From a virus: a stretch of DNA of 33,293 nucleotides. The notes under the pieces were generated by a model, which did not search any database, was not told the origin of the DNA, and saw only the letters and a program-made list of their open reading frames with translations. Below, piece after piece: positions 7,094 through 16,382 of the stretch; the stretch's first letter is position 1, and each line of letters starts with the position of its first letter. The DNA is taken from positions 1 through 33,293 of the IMG/VR virus record IMGVR_UViG_3300023184_000345; one strand, given 5' to 3'. The position numbers and the translations under genes are program-made.

Positions 7094-8646
7094 GCCAACA
7101 AATCCAGACCTTCTCTGTCTCAGCCCCAGGCTTTTATGGGTTGAACACACAGGACTCTCCGCTTGATTTAGCGGCTGGATATGCTGCGATTGCAACAAAC
7201 TGTGTGATTGACCAGTACGGGCGCATTGGATCTCGCAAAGGCTTTTCAAGGATTAACACATCTTCTGGCAACCTTGGTGCAAACAATGTAACAGTCATCC
7301 ATGAGTTGGTGCAGACTGATGGCACTTTGACTGTTCTGTTCGCTGGAAACAACAAGCTGTTTAAACTGAGTGGTGCGAGTGTTGTTGAGTTGACCTATGG
7401 GGGGGGAGGCACTGGCCCCACCATTACTGCAAGCAACTGGCATTGTGCTTCTTTGAATGGGATCACATATTTCTTTCAGTCAGGTTATGACCCACTGATC
7501 TATGACCCTGCTGTAAGTACCACCACATACAGGCGTGTGAGCGAGAAAAGTGGTTATGTTGCGACTGCTCCACAAACCAACATTGTTATCTCTGCCTATG
7601 GTCGGTTATGGACTGCTAGTAGCACTGCTGACACTGTAACTGTCTATTTCTCTGACTTGCTGGCAGGGCACATCTGGTCAACAGGAACTGCTGGTTCTTT
7701 GGACATTTCACGGGTATGGCCCAATGGGTCTGATGAGATTACAGGGTTAGCGGCTCACAATGGATTCTTGTTTATCTTTGGCAAGCGTCAAGTATTGATT
7801 TATGCAAATGCGACTACCCCATCAAGCCTGTCTCTGAGTGACACCATCAGCAACATTGGTTGCATTGCAAGGGACTCTATTGCCAACACAGGTAGTGATG
7901 TAGTTTTCTTGTCAAACAGTGGTGTGCGTTCATTGCTGAGAACCATTCAGGAGAAGTCTGCACCTTTGCGGGACTTGTCTAAGAATGTGCGTGATGACTT
8001 GATGACGATTGTGAATGCTGAGACATTGGCAAACATCAAGGCAATCTATTCAGAATCAAATGCCTTCTACCTGATTAACTTCCCAACTGCCACCCAGACA
8101 TACTGCTTTGACACAAAGGCGGCTTTGCAAGATGGTTCTTCACGGGTAACTGTGTGGGATTCCATCACTCCAACTGCTTTCCTTGCTAAACGCAATGGAG
8201 ACTTGTTGATTGGCAAGAATGGTTATGTGGGCAAGTATGGCACTTACCTTGACCACACAAGCACATATCGATTGCAGTATTTCACCACCTATGCTGACTT
8301 GGGACAGCCCAATGTCACTTCTATCCTGAAGCGCATTGCAGTGGTGGTGATTGGTGGCTCAAGCCAAGGTTTCATCATCAAGTGGGGATACGACTTCACG
8401 GGTCAGTATTACTCCACCACATTGCAAATTCCTCAGTCTACTGTTGCTGAATATGGGACTGCTGAGTATGGGGCAAATGGTGTTCCTGTTGCTTACTACT
8501 CAGATGGCATTTCCTTGCAGACTTTGGTTGGTCAAACATCAGGTTCTGGCAAGACTGTGCAGACGGGTTATGAAGTGCAGATCAATGGGTATCCTGTGAG
8601 CATTCAAAAGATTGAGATTCAAGCCAAGAATGGCAAACTGGTTTAA
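7090..8646 (+). CDS. Tail hub / DNA stabilisation protein (P22 gp10-like)
   Basis: 518 residues with a beta-propeller-like look: N-terminal TQDSPLDLAAGYAAIATNCV with DQYGRIGSRKGF, then repeated blocks such as YGRLWTA, FSDLLAGHIWS, ITGLAAHNGFLFIFGKRQVL and VVFLSNSGVRSLLRT. The start motif (source of initial conditions for 'DQYGRIGSRKG') is shared by many podovirus tail hub proteins that plug the channel under the adaptor. Its position right after the adaptor supports this. Length is close to P22 gp10 (about 470). Confidence 0.75.
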   Translation: MSQQIQTFSVSAPGFYGLNTQDSPLDLAAGYAAIATNCVIDQYGRIGSRKGFSRINTSSGNLGANNVTVIHELVQTDGTLTVLFAGNNKLFKLSGASVVELTYGGGGTGPTITASNWHCASLNGITYFFQSGYDPLIYDPAVSTTTYRRVSEKSGYVATAPQTNIVISAYGRLWTASSTADTVTVYFSDLLAGHIWSTGTAGSLDISRVWPNGSDEITGLAAHNGFLFIFGKRQVLIYANATTPSSLSLSDTISNIGCIARDSIANTGSDVVFLSNSGVRSLLRTIQEKSAPLRDLSKNVRDDLMTIVNAETLANIKAIYSESNAFYLINFPTATQTYCFDTKAALQDGSSRVTVWDSITPTAFLAKRNGDLLIGKNGYVGKYGTYLDHTSTYRLQYFTTYADLGQPNVTSILKRIAVVVIGGSSQGFIIKWGYDFTGQYYSTTLQIPQSTVAEYGTAEYGANGVPVAYYSDGISLQTLVGQTSGSGKTVQTGYEVQINGYPVSIQKIEIQAKNGKLV

Positions 8647-8655
8647 GGAAGAAAC

Positions 8656-8931
8656 ATGGCAAATTACACCAAAACCACCAACTTTGCGGCTAAAGATGCT
8701 TTGTCGCCAGGGAATGCAAGCAAGGTTGTCAAGGGAACTGAGATTGATACTGAGTTCACCAACATTCAGACTGCTATTGCAACCAAGGCAGATGGAACAT
8801 TCACCAACTTCAGCTTTGTTGAGAGTGGGTCTAATCTACTTATTCGTCACTCAGGAACTGATGTAATGAAGATTGACAGTTCTGGCAACCTGACTGTGTT
8901 GGGTAACATTGTGGCTAACGGCACTGTGTAA
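8656..8931 (+). CDS. Small fibre-like protein sharing the tail-fibre C-terminal motif
   Basis: 91 residues: MANYTKTTNFAAKDALSPGN at the start, a T4-like fibre attachment motif (TEIDTEFTNIQTAI), then ESGSNLLIRHSG and the end GNIVANGTV. The last 42 residues align without gaps to the end of the 457-residue tail fibre with 17 identities (my count), for example TNF, ESG, NIV and NGT. TAAGGAAGAAAC precedes the ATG; the stop overlaps the next start (TAATG). It may be a short fibre or a base that joins fibres to the tail; inference. Confidence 0.65.
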   Translation: MANYTKTTNFAAKDALSPGNASKVVKGTEIDTEFTNIQTAIATKADGTFTNFSFVESGSNLLIRHSGTDVMKIDSSGNLTVLGNIVANGTV

Positions 8932-11309
8932 TGGCTCAATCCATACAAACCTCAAAGTTTGGAACGCTAGATACTAGCGGGAGAGTCCCTGTTTCATTAA
9001 CTGGCGTAGGAAGTGATCCTGCGCTTGGGCTAGGACTTAGTTTTAATGTTGGTGGAAAAGAATACACATTTATTCCTGAAGACCGCATAACTAAAGGCGC
9101 GGTGTCTGGTGATAGTGGTGCTTTATTTACTGGATTTCTTGACCCAAAATTACTTTCTACACTGCAAAGTTCAGCAGAATATATTGATTTATCTGGCACT
9201 CAAATTGGTTCTTCATTTCAAGTTGGGAGCTTTATTTCTGACAAAATGGGTGGTTCAACCAAAGGTTATCTTGCCCCAAAAGAAGTTGTTGACCCTGTTT
9301 TAGCATCTGGGATAACACTATATAACCCTTCATTTGCTGGCAAAGCAAGTGGGATTGGAAATGCCAACGGGAAACCAGCATACATATTGCCAAGTGGTTA
9401 TGCAGACAACAGTGGACAAGTAACTAAATCAGAAACAAAAATTACTGGATACACTTATAGCAGTGGTGGTGGATTTCTTGCTGGTCTTGGCAAAGAAATA
9501 TTAAGTGCTGGCCCACTTCCTTTGTTGGCATTGGATATTGTTGGCGCAGCTTATGGACTGCCTGGGATTGGGACTGCTATTGCTGGTGGCGTTACTGCTG
9601 GAGCAATTGCTAGTGGTGACGAAAAGACTGCAACAAATTATGCGGCTCAATATGCTGCTGGTCAACTAGGAGTTGGCTCTGCTGTTGCTGGTGCAACTGG
9701 CTCCACTGTTGCTGGACAGGTTGCTCAAGGAACTGCTGGCGGATTGCTTGCTGGAAAGAATCCAGAACAGGCTGTTACTGGTGCTGTCAAAGGCGTTGCA
9801 CTTGATTCACTTAGACCAGACTCAGGCGCAACTGTTCCCACTGAACAACAAGCAACTGTTAGTCAACAAGAATTGCAAGGAACGCTGTCTCCATTTGAGG
9901 CGGGAGTTCCGGCAGATACAACCAAATCTGGGTTTGATATACCCACACCACTACCACAAACACCGATTACTGGAAATACTGGAGGAAATATGGCAACCTA
10001 TGATGATGAGATGAATGCTCCTGCGACTGAGTTACAGGACACAACTCCTTTCAATTATTCTCCTGAAGAACAGCAATTGATTTATCAGTTGGCTCAAGAG
10101 GCTGGTGGTACTCAAAATATCAGTGATGCGTATGCCGCACTTACTCAAGCGGCACAACAAACTGCAACTCAATCTGGCTTAAAAGTTGGTGATGTTCTTA
10201 GTTTCTTTAAGAAAAATCCAACCCTGACAAAAGGATTGGTTACTGCTGGTGTGAGTGCTGCTGGTGGTTTGTTGAGCAACCAAGCTAATGTGCAAGCGGC
10301 TCAAATATCTGCTCAAGCAATCAGAGATGCAGCGGCAACAGCGGCAGAATCACAAAGGTTTCGTCCTGTTGGCGTTACTACTCGTTTTGGCGCATCACAG
10401 TTTGGGTTTGATCCTACAACTGGTCAATTGACAAGTGCTGGCTACACAGTTAGCCCAGAACTCAAGGCGATGCAAGATCGCATCATGGCTTTGTCTGGTC
10501 AAGGCTTGACTGAGGCAGAACAAGCCGCAGGTCGTTATGCTCCTTTGACTGCTGGCGCACAAGGCTTGTTTGGTTTAGGTCAGCAATATCTGGCTCAGTC
10601 TCCAGAACAAGTTGCCGCTGACTACATGGCAAAGCAACAGAACTTGTTGGCCCCTAGTCGTGAGCGTCAGTTTGCTCAGTTGCAAAACCAGTTGTTTAAT
10701 ACTGGTCGTGGTGGCTTGTCTGTTGGTGCTACTGGTGCCCGTCCAAGTGGTGCGGCTGGTTTGGGTGCGGCATCTCCTGAGATGGAAGCCTATTACAACG
10801 CTTTGGCTCAACAAGATGCGGCATTGGCTGCACAGGCAACTCAAGCTGGTCAACAACAAGTGCAGTTTGGTGCTGGTTTGCTAGGCTCTGGTGCTAACTT
10901 GCTTGGAAGCTACACACAAGGCTTGACGGGTGCTTACTCGCCATTCAGCACTGGAATTGGCGTAGGTTCATCACTTGAGTCTTTGGGTCAAGCACCTTTG
11001 GACATTGGCGCACAGTTGGGTGGCAGGTCTGCCCAGGCTGGTGGCAATGTTGGACAATCTTTGTTGCAAGGTGGTTTGTTGGGTGCTAGAACGACTCAGG
11101 CGGCATCAGGATTTAGTCCTGCTGGAACCGCAATAACAGGTTTGGCAAATAGTCCTCAATTTGGCGAATTTGTTACTGGACAATTAAACCCATTAACACC
11201 TGAAGAACGACAAGTGCAAGATGCGGCGTTAAAAAATTATCAAGATCAAGCGGCGGCATATCGTGCTAGAGGTGGTCAAGGGGTGTATATCCCTGGCGTT
11301 ACAGGTTAA
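8931..11309 (+). CDS. Large internal virion / ejection protein
   Basis: 792 residues. The N-terminal 170 residues form a soluble beta-rich domain. Residues about 185-290 are a Gly-Ala-rich hydrophobic block (LALDIVGAAYGLPGIGTAIA and GVTAGAIASG) that could insert in membrane. The middle has acidic MATYDDEMNAPATELQDTTP, then long Ala-Gln helical stretches (AQISAQAIRDAAATAAESQR) and Gly-rich segments. Ala/Gln/Gly-rich large proteins between tail hub and lysis genes are the usual ejection proteins of podoviruses, which leave the head with the DNA and build a channel across the envelope. No lysozyme motif seen. Confidence 0.7.
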   Translation: MAQSIQTSKFGTLDTSGRVPVSLTGVGSDPALGLGLSFNVGGKEYTFIPEDRITKGAVSGDSGALFTGFLDPKLLSTLQSSAEYIDLSGTQIGSSFQVGSFISDKMGGSTKGYLAPKEVVDPVLASGITLYNPSFAGKASGIGNANGKPAYILPSGYADNSGQVTKSETKITGYTYSSGGGFLAGLGKEILSAGPLPLLALDIVGAAYGLPGIGTAIAGGVTAGAIASGDEKTATNYAAQYAAGQLGVGSAVAGATGSTVAGQVAQGTAGGLLAGKNPEQAVTGAVKGVALDSLRPDSGATVPTEQQATVSQQELQGTLSPFEAGVPADTTKSGFDIPTPLPQTPITGNTGGNMATYDDEMNAPATELQDTTPFNYSPEEQQLIYQLAQEAGGTQNISDAYAALTQAAQQTATQSGLKVGDVLSFFKKNPTLTKGLVTAGVSAAGGLLSNQANVQAAQISAQAIRDAAATAAESQRFRPVGVTTRFGASQFGFDPTTGQLTSAGYTVSPELKAMQDRIMALSGQGLTEAEQAAGRYAPLTAGAQGLFGLGQQYLAQSPEQVAADYMAKQQNLLAPSRERQFAQLQNQLFNTGRGGLSVGATGARPSGAAGLGAASPEMEAYYNALAQQDAALAAQATQAGQQQVQFGAGLLGSGANLLGSYTQGLTGAYSPFSTGIGVGSSLESLGQAPLDIGAQLGGRSAQAGGNVGQSLLQGGLLGARTTQAASGFSPAGTAITGLANSPQFGEFVTGQLNPLTPEERQVQDAALKNYQDQAAAYRARGGQGVYIPGVTG

Positions 11310-11323
11310 ATTAAGGAGTAATC

Positions 11324-12712
11324 ATGGCAACAGATATTGTTGGAAGTTTGTTTGGGGTAACTCCTGAGTTGTATCAGCAACAGCGTGACTTGGCAGAGCA
11401 AAGACAAGCAATGGCATTTGCTCAACAAGACCCACGCACACAAGCTACCTATGGGCTGTATCGTGCTGGTCAACAGGTTGGCGGCGCATTGGGTGGATTG
11501 ATGGGTGTAGAAGACCCTCAGATGCGTCTTATTAGCCAACGCAATGCCTTGGCAAAGCAGATTGACATGAATGACCCTGAATCCATTATGCGTGGCGCAC
11601 AGATGGCTGCACAGTCTGGTGACACAGTAGCGGCAAGCACATTGGCTGACTATGCTCGTAAAGCGGCTGTTGATTTATCTACGATTCAACAGAAAACTGC
11701 TGAGAAGATGACTTCTGAACAACGCAATGCTTTGGCTTTTGCGGCATCTGTTGGTCGCCCTGGCTCTCCTGAGTTCAATAGAGCATATCAAGATAAATTT
11801 ACTGAGTTGACAACAAAACCAGAAGCAACATCTACAGAAATGAGAAATGCTGCTGCAATTGCTGCGTCTGAGTTTCCTGTTGGATCGCCTCAATATACTG
11901 AAAGATATAGAGAAGAATTAAAGCGACTAACCACAAAAGAGCCAAAAATTGGGAATGTAAAAGAAGTTGGCGTTGCAATGGGAAGCAGAGAGCCTGTTTA
12001 TCTTGATGTAAACAATGACCAACAATATATCTACCAAAAAGGCGCAGATGGTAAACAAATGCGTGTTCCTTATTTTGGTGGCGTTGATAGAACAACGGCA
12101 ACTACAAAAGTTCAAGTAGATGCTGGAGAAAATGAATTTGTTAAAGAACTTGGAAAACTTGATGCAAAAGTTGTTGCAAATTCAATGCAAACAAAAGATT
12201 CTGCTCTTGCCGCTTTAGGTTCATTAAAGAGATTGAATCAACTTGACCAAAATGCGTTGATTAGCGGTACTTTTGCAAGCGGCAGAGTAGGAGCAACAAA
12301 TTTGCTTGATACACTTGGCCTTACAAGTTCTAAAGATAAAGATGTACTTGCAAAATCTGAAAATTACCAAAAGACTGCTGGCGATGTAATTCTTGCTACT
12401 CTTGGTGGAAGACTTGGGTCAGGATTTTCAAATGCAGATCGTGAATTTATCCAAAGTCTTGTTCCTCAACTGGAGAACAGTCCACAAGCCCGTAAACAAC
12501 TTATTGAGTTTATGGTTAAAAAGAATCAAGGAATTGTTGAAGAAACAACCAGATTGGAAACCTATGCAAGAGAAAATAAAGGACTTAAAGGATATGTTCC
12601 AACAATTCCAATTGTTAATTTAGGCGCAAATGCTCCAAAGCCTTTATCAGAATTAAGTAATGAAGAATTGATGAAGCAATTTAATGAATTGAAAGGCAAG
12701 AAAAAACCATGA
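11324..12712 (+). CDS. Internal virion / ejection protein
   Basis: 462 residues, strongly helical and rich in Gln, Ala, Glu and Lys. The start region has LFGVTPELYQQQRDLAEQRQ and QQDPRTQATYGLYRAGQQVG, a pattern I recognise from aquatic podovirus ejection proteins; the middle is charged helices; the end reads LSNEELMKQFNELKGKKKP. Good Shine-Dalgarno AAGGAGTAATC. Stop overlaps the next start by ATGA. With its two large neighbours it would form the DNA-ejection set (inference from order and composition). Confidence 0.7.
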   Translation: MATDIVGSLFGVTPELYQQQRDLAEQRQAMAFAQQDPRTQATYGLYRAGQQVGGALGGLMGVEDPQMRLISQRNALAKQIDMNDPESIMRGAQMAAQSGDTVAASTLADYARKAAVDLSTIQQKTAEKMTSEQRNALAFAASVGRPGSPEFNRAYQDKFTELTTKPEATSTEMRNAAAIAASEFPVGSPQYTERYREELKRLTTKEPKIGNVKEVGVAMGSREPVYLDVNNDQQYIYQKGADGKQMRVPYFGGVDRTTATTKVQVDAGENEFVKELGKLDAKVVANSMQTKDSALAALGSLKRLNQLDQNALISGTFASGRVGATNLLDTLGLTSSKDKDVLAKSENYQKTAGDVILATLGGRLGSGFSNADREFIQSLVPQLENSPQARKQLIEFMVKKNQGIVEETTRLETYARENKGLKGYVPTIPIVNLGANAPKPLSELSNEELMKQFNELKGKKKP

Positions 12713-14811
12713 GCAGCCTACAAGATGTTGAAGCAGAAATGCAACGCAGGGGATTGACAACATCTAGTCAATCTGTTTTTGATCCAGAAGAAGGTGGAGT
12801 CTCTGAATTCAAAAAGTTTGGCGAATCTTTGCTTAAAGGTTCAGCTAAAGGAATTGTCAGTCTTGTTGGTGGATGGGGAAACTTGTATGACTACCTAAAA
12901 GGAAGCAAAGACCCAAATGCTTTTTCTAGTGCAGGAATTGCAAATGCTGTAAAAAATCTCACTGGCGTTAACATTCAATCAATTCAAGGTTATCGTGGTG
13001 CTTATGAATTTGGAGAGGCTGGCGCTCCTGCTGCGGCATTGACTGCTGTTGGTGTGCCAGGATTGTTTGGTAGAGGAGCCAAGGGAACTCTTGGGGAATT
13101 TGGTGTTTCTGGAACAACTGGAGTTCTTGCACAACAAGTTGCGCCAGATAGTCCAACTGCTCAATTGGCCTTGCAAATGTCTCCTTATGCAGCAAAAGGC
13201 GGCCTTACTGTTGCTGGTCAACAAATGACAAAGCCAGCAGGTCTTTTCCCACAAACAGCAGAAACAAGTGAGTTAGCAAGAGTAGGAAGACTTACCCCTG
13301 GTGAACTTGGATTAGGCAGAGGGCAATTAGCAACAGAAGCAAGAATTTCTGCTGAACCATCAACAGGAGCATTGCCATCTGAGTTTAAGAAAGCACAGGC
13401 TTATGATGTTGAGTCTTTTTTAACAAACTTGTTTAACAAAGCAAGCGACAAAACACTGAGTCCACTAGATGCTGTTCAAGCAGTTGTTTCTTCTTTTAAC
13501 AACTACGGCAAATCGCTTTCTTCAAAGCTGAGAAGTGACGCTGCAAAAGACTTTAGTGCCGCAAAAGGTGCTGGTGGATTGATTGATACAACGCCAGTTG
13601 TTTCAGTTATTCAGTCTAAGTTGGGAGAAATACCAGTAGAAGTAAAAGCACTTGACCCAGTTAGAAATGCTTTGCAAAAAATTATTGATGAGTATGCAAT
13701 TCCAGCAACTCCATCAGTTACAACCCCATCGACAATTCTTGGGCCAACTGGCGCTCCAGCATCTGTAACAGTTACTCCTGCTATTCCTGCATCAAACTTA
13801 AAAATAAACATTGATCGATTGCAGAAAAACTTGTCTGCATGGGGTGAGGCAGCATATTCTGGAAAAGCAGATTTTGGCAAAGGAAACATCTTTGAGGGCG
13901 TTGCTCCTGGTCAAGCAAAAGGAATTGCAATATCGGTGTTAAACGGGTTTAAAAACTCCCTTGATGAAGCAATTGATGCTGGAGTTCCTGGCGCAGATAA
14001 ACTTGTCGATGCCCGTGATAAGTTCAGGCAAAACATTCAAAAAATTGAACAGTTTTCTGATAGACCATTGACAAAGGCATTTGATGTTCAAAATGTTACT
14101 GACTTGGTTCCAGAGGTTGAACTTGCCAAGCTAAAAAAGATGCCTCCATCTCAGCAACAGTTTCTTGTTGAAGTGATGCAAAACAGTCCAAATTCTCAAG
14201 TAAATGAAGTTTTAAACACAATTCGCAGAATGAATTTTGATGATGTTTTGTCTGCTGCACAAGCCAAAGGCGGGGCGATAAACGATCCAACATTTAATAT
14301 AAACATTGCACTCAAAGAACTTGACAAAAAAAGCAGTGATTTCGCCAATCTATTTCCAAATGCAAAAGATGCTACTGATGCAAGACTTGCAATGAACTGG
14401 ATGCGTAGGACACTTCAATCTGAATCTGCGGCTGGAGCGCCTGGGATTGCTGCTGGCGATGCTTATGGTATTACTGGTGCTTTGGGTGGAAGTGCGAGAA
14501 CAAGGCTCCAGGCAAGAGAAATTATCCCGTTAATTCGGGACATCATTGCAAGCCCAAAAGCATTTGCTGATGTTATCTATAACCCAGATTACAGAAAAGC
14601 AATGCTTGATTTGTCAAAGCCAAAAACAACTTTGGACAAGGCTATTGGGGCAACTCAAACTCTTGCAAAAGCCTTGGCTATTGGTGGTGTTCGTGCTGGC
14701 CCAATGCTTGAGACTGTTGGCCCAGAAATGCCTTCTGCAACACAGGAAACAGCGCCTATCCCATCTCTCATGGAATACGAAACTGAAATGAAGGCCCGTG
14801 GGCTAATGTAA
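12709..14811 (+). CDS. Internal virion / ejection protein
   Basis: 700 residues, mostly helical with Ala, Lys and Gly; a hydrophobic stretch around residues 105-160 (APAAALTAVGVPGLFGRGAK, then TTGVLAQQVAP) and Pro/Thr-rich linkers near 340-360. The protein has a similar short motif at both ends: LQDVEAEMQRRGL (residues 4-16) and LMEYETEMKARGL near the C-terminus, which might be docking tags. Third of three large proteins between tail hub and lysis genes, so ejection protein is the best fit. Starts by ATGA overlap. Confidence 0.7.
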   Translation: MSSLQDVEAEMQRRGLTTSSQSVFDPEEGGVSEFKKFGESLLKGSAKGIVSLVGGWGNLYDYLKGSKDPNAFSSAGIANAVKNLTGVNIQSIQGYRGAYEFGEAGAPAAALTAVGVPGLFGRGAKGTLGEFGVSGTTGVLAQQVAPDSPTAQLALQMSPYAAKGGLTVAGQQMTKPAGLFPQTAETSELARVGRLTPGELGLGRGQLATEARISAEPSTGALPSEFKKAQAYDVESFLTNLFNKASDKTLSPLDAVQAVVSSFNNYGKSLSSKLRSDAAKDFSAAKGAGGLIDTTPVVSVIQSKLGEIPVEVKALDPVRNALQKIIDEYAIPATPSVTTPSTILGPTGAPASVTVTPAIPASNLKINIDRLQKNLSAWGEAAYSGKADFGKGNIFEGVAPGQAKGIAISVLNGFKNSLDEAIDAGVPGADKLVDARDKFRQNIQKIEQFSDRPLTKAFDVQNVTDLVPEVELAKLKKMPPSQQQFLVEVMQNSPNSQVNEVLNTIRRMNFDDVLSAAQAKGGAINDPTFNINIALKELDKKSSDFANLFPNAKDATDARLAMNWMRRTLQSESAAGAPGIAAGDAYGITGALGGSARTRLQAREIIPLIRDIIASPKAFADVIYNPDYRKAMLDLSKPKTTLDKAIGATQTLAKALAIGGVRAGPMLETVGPEMPSATQETAPIPSLMEYETEMKARGLM

Positions 14812-14845
14812 GGGGCGCAAGATTGATCCTCTCACCCTTCTGGCG

Positions 14846-15523
14846 ATGGCAAATGGCTGTGTCGCAGCTATTCGCAAAGGCTGTGAACTCTATAAAGAGG
14901 TCAAGGGAACTGTTGCCGCAGCCCAAAAGACTGTTAAAGAGGTCACGGCTATTGCTGAAGAGGTTGGTGGCTTCTTTGGGTTCTTCAAGAAGAAAAAGCC
15001 CAAGCCCACAGCAACTCCAGTTGCGCCCAAAGCAAAAAAGGCTGAGGCCGAAATTTGGGATGAAGGTAGAGTTGTGGCTGATCTGGCGGCGAATCTGTCT
15101 CAGTTCTTCAAGGTTCAGCAACAGCTTGCAGACCACATTAGAGAAGAAGAAGAAAAGTCTAAGACTGTTTATGACCCGAATCAAAACATCATGGAGTCGG
15201 CGTTAAACAGAGAGTTAGCCAAAACTCAGTTTGAGAAGTTAGCCAAAGAGATTCGTGAGATTATGGTGTATCAGTCACCCCCAGAGTTGGGTAACTTGTA
15301 CACCAGGGTGAACCAGATGAGAGTAATCATCATTGCTGAACAAGAAGAAGCAAGGTTGGCTCAAGAAAAGAAACAGCGAGAGGTTGAATGGCAACGCAGA
15401 AAGGTAATAAGCGCAATTCAGGACAAGGCCATTTACGGGGCAGTTTGTTTGGTGTTCGTCCTGTACCTGATCCTATTCTTCAGCCTACTAACGATGGACA
15501 GGAAATTAAGATGGGGTTTCTAG
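14846..15523 (+). CDS. Membrane-anchored helical virion protein, unknown
   Basis: 225 residues from ATG 14846. Helical start (KGCELYKEVKGTVAAAQKTV), basic patch FGFFKKKKPKP, long charged helices with many Glu and Lys, and one membrane helix near the C-terminus (YGAVCLVFVLYLILFFSLL). No Shine-Dalgarno precedes ATG 14846. Reading upstream in frame gives IDPLTLLA, starting at ATT 14822 with AAGGGG six bases before it, so the real start may be the rare ATT codon. Possible role: minor tail or inner membrane protein between ejection and lysis modules. Confidence 0.65.
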   Translation: MANGCVAAIRKGCELYKEVKGTVAAAQKTVKEVTAIAEEVGGFFGFFKKKKPKPTATPVAPKAKKAEAEIWDEGRVVADLAANLSQFFKVQQQLADHIREEEEKSKTVYDPNQNIMESALNRELAKTQFEKLAKEIREIMVYQSPPELGNLYTRVNQMRVIIIAEQEEARLAQEKKQREVEWQRRKVISAIQDKAIYGAVCLVFVLYLILFFSLLTMDRKLRWGF

Positions 15524-15705
15524 TAGCATTAGTTGCTATGGTTTTAGTCTTTGTCCTACTGTTGCCGCTGTTGGGAAGCATTTACTATGACACATTGGCT
15601 GCACAAAGAGAGAGCAAAATGCAGATTGAGCGCATGGAGAGATTGCGCCAACAACTAGAATATGAGCGTCAACAAATGGAAAGGCAACGCAATGAGCCAA
15701 AATAG
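15511..15705 (+). CDS. Small membrane protein with coiled-coil tail, lysis-region
   Basis: 64 residues beginning MGFLVALVAMVLVFVLLLPL: one N-terminal membrane helix followed by a charged coiled coil rich in Arg, Gln and Glu (MERLRQQLEYERQQMERQR). AGGAAATTAAG precedes the ATG at good spacing, and the start lies inside the 3' end of the previous gene. The design resembles i-spanin or pinholin accessory proteins; a separate Rz is found at 16375, so its role is uncertain. Confidence 0.65.
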   Translation: MGFLVALVAMVLVFVLLLPLLGSIYYDTLAAQRESKMQIERMERLRQQLEYERQQMERQRNEPK

Positions 15706-15925
15706 GTTTTTATATGTTGTGATTACCATTTCCTTGCTGTGCGTTTTGTTATTGGCAGGGTGTGAAGATAGATACCGATATGCCTGTCAGAACCCAGATA
15801 ACTTTGAACTCAAAGAATGCCAGAAGCCTCGTTGTTTATTTACCCAAACCTGTCCTGAATACCTTGTAGCCCCTGTTTTGACAAACAAAGTTGAAGAAAA
15901 GAAGGTTGAAGATGCTAAAAAGTAA
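15692..15925 (+). CDS. Predicted lipoprotein, conserved in aquatic phages
   Basis: 77 residues with a lipoprotein signal: MSQNRFLYVVITISLLCVLL then LAGC, the lipobox Cys at residue 24. The mature part has a cysteine pattern (CEDRYRYACQNPDN, ECQKPRCLFTQTCPEYL), probably disulphide-bonded in the periplasm, and a Glu-Lys tail. I recognise this pattern from small lipoproteins in lysis regions of aquatic phages. Starts inside the preceding gene after AAAGGCAACGCA. Possible outer-membrane partner in lysis or superinfection; inference. Confidence 0.7.
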   Translation: MSQNRFLYVVITISLLCVLLLAGCEDRYRYACQNPDNFELKECQKPRCLFTQTCPEYLVAPVLTNKVEEKKVEDAKK

Positions 15926-16382
15926 ATTAACTCCAGACGAAATTGAAGTCAGGATTTGGGGCTTTGTAGTCGTGATGATTACCATCATCTTGGCTGGTAT
16001 CGTGTTTGCCTTGCTTTATTCGGTGACTTTTGTTGTCCAACCAATCAAGTCAATGGCCCCGATTGACCAAGCCTACACAAAGATGCTTAATGACATTGTG
16101 TTGTTGATTGTGGGTGGTATTGGCGGCATTGTGGGCAAGAGGGCAGTTGGTGCTGTCACTCAGGCAATAAACCCTCCTACAACGCCTCCTAGCACCTCTA
16201 CAAGCACTCCTGTCGCAACTGTCGCAGCAGTTCCATCCAATGCTATGCCTGTATGGGTAAATCCTCCTTTGGATGAAACTTGGACTCCACCACCACCTCC
16301 TACAACGCCACCTACTCACTTAGAACCTGACTCTGTGCGTGAGGAAATTGCTTTGGCAAGGAGAGAGGGTCAGTATGCTTAA
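15912..16382 (+). CDS. Putative holin-like membrane protein with proline-rich tail
   Basis: 156 residues. Residues about 15-45 give a membrane helix (FVVVMITIILAGIVFALLYS) and about 65-90 a second (NDIVLLIVGGIGGIVGKRAV). The rest is proline- and threonine-rich (TPPPPPTTPPTHLEP), a disordered cytoplasmic or periplasmic tail. Two membrane helices next to Rz/Rz1 and the endolysin suggest a class II holin, though the long Pro-rich tail is unusual. ATG 15912 is chosen because AAGGTTGAAG precedes it and it overlaps the lipoprotein end. Confidence 0.6.
   Translation: MLKSKLTPDEIEVRIWGFVVVMITIILAGIVFALLYSVTFVVQPIKSMAPIDQAYTKMLNDIVLLIVGGIGGIVGKRAVGAVTQAINPPTTPPSTSTSTPVATVAAVPSNAMPVWVNPPLDETWTPPPPPTTPPTHLEPDSVREEIALARREGQYA

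Noticed and set aside
9109-10884. Several + and - strand frames rich in Leu, Arg and Gln inside the ejection protein
   Set aside because: Antisense or shifted readings of Ala/Gln/Gly codons; low-complexity and without starts sites.
14823-15206. + strand frame of 127 codons rich in Arg, Leu and Lys
   Set aside because: Shifted reading of the 225-residue gene.
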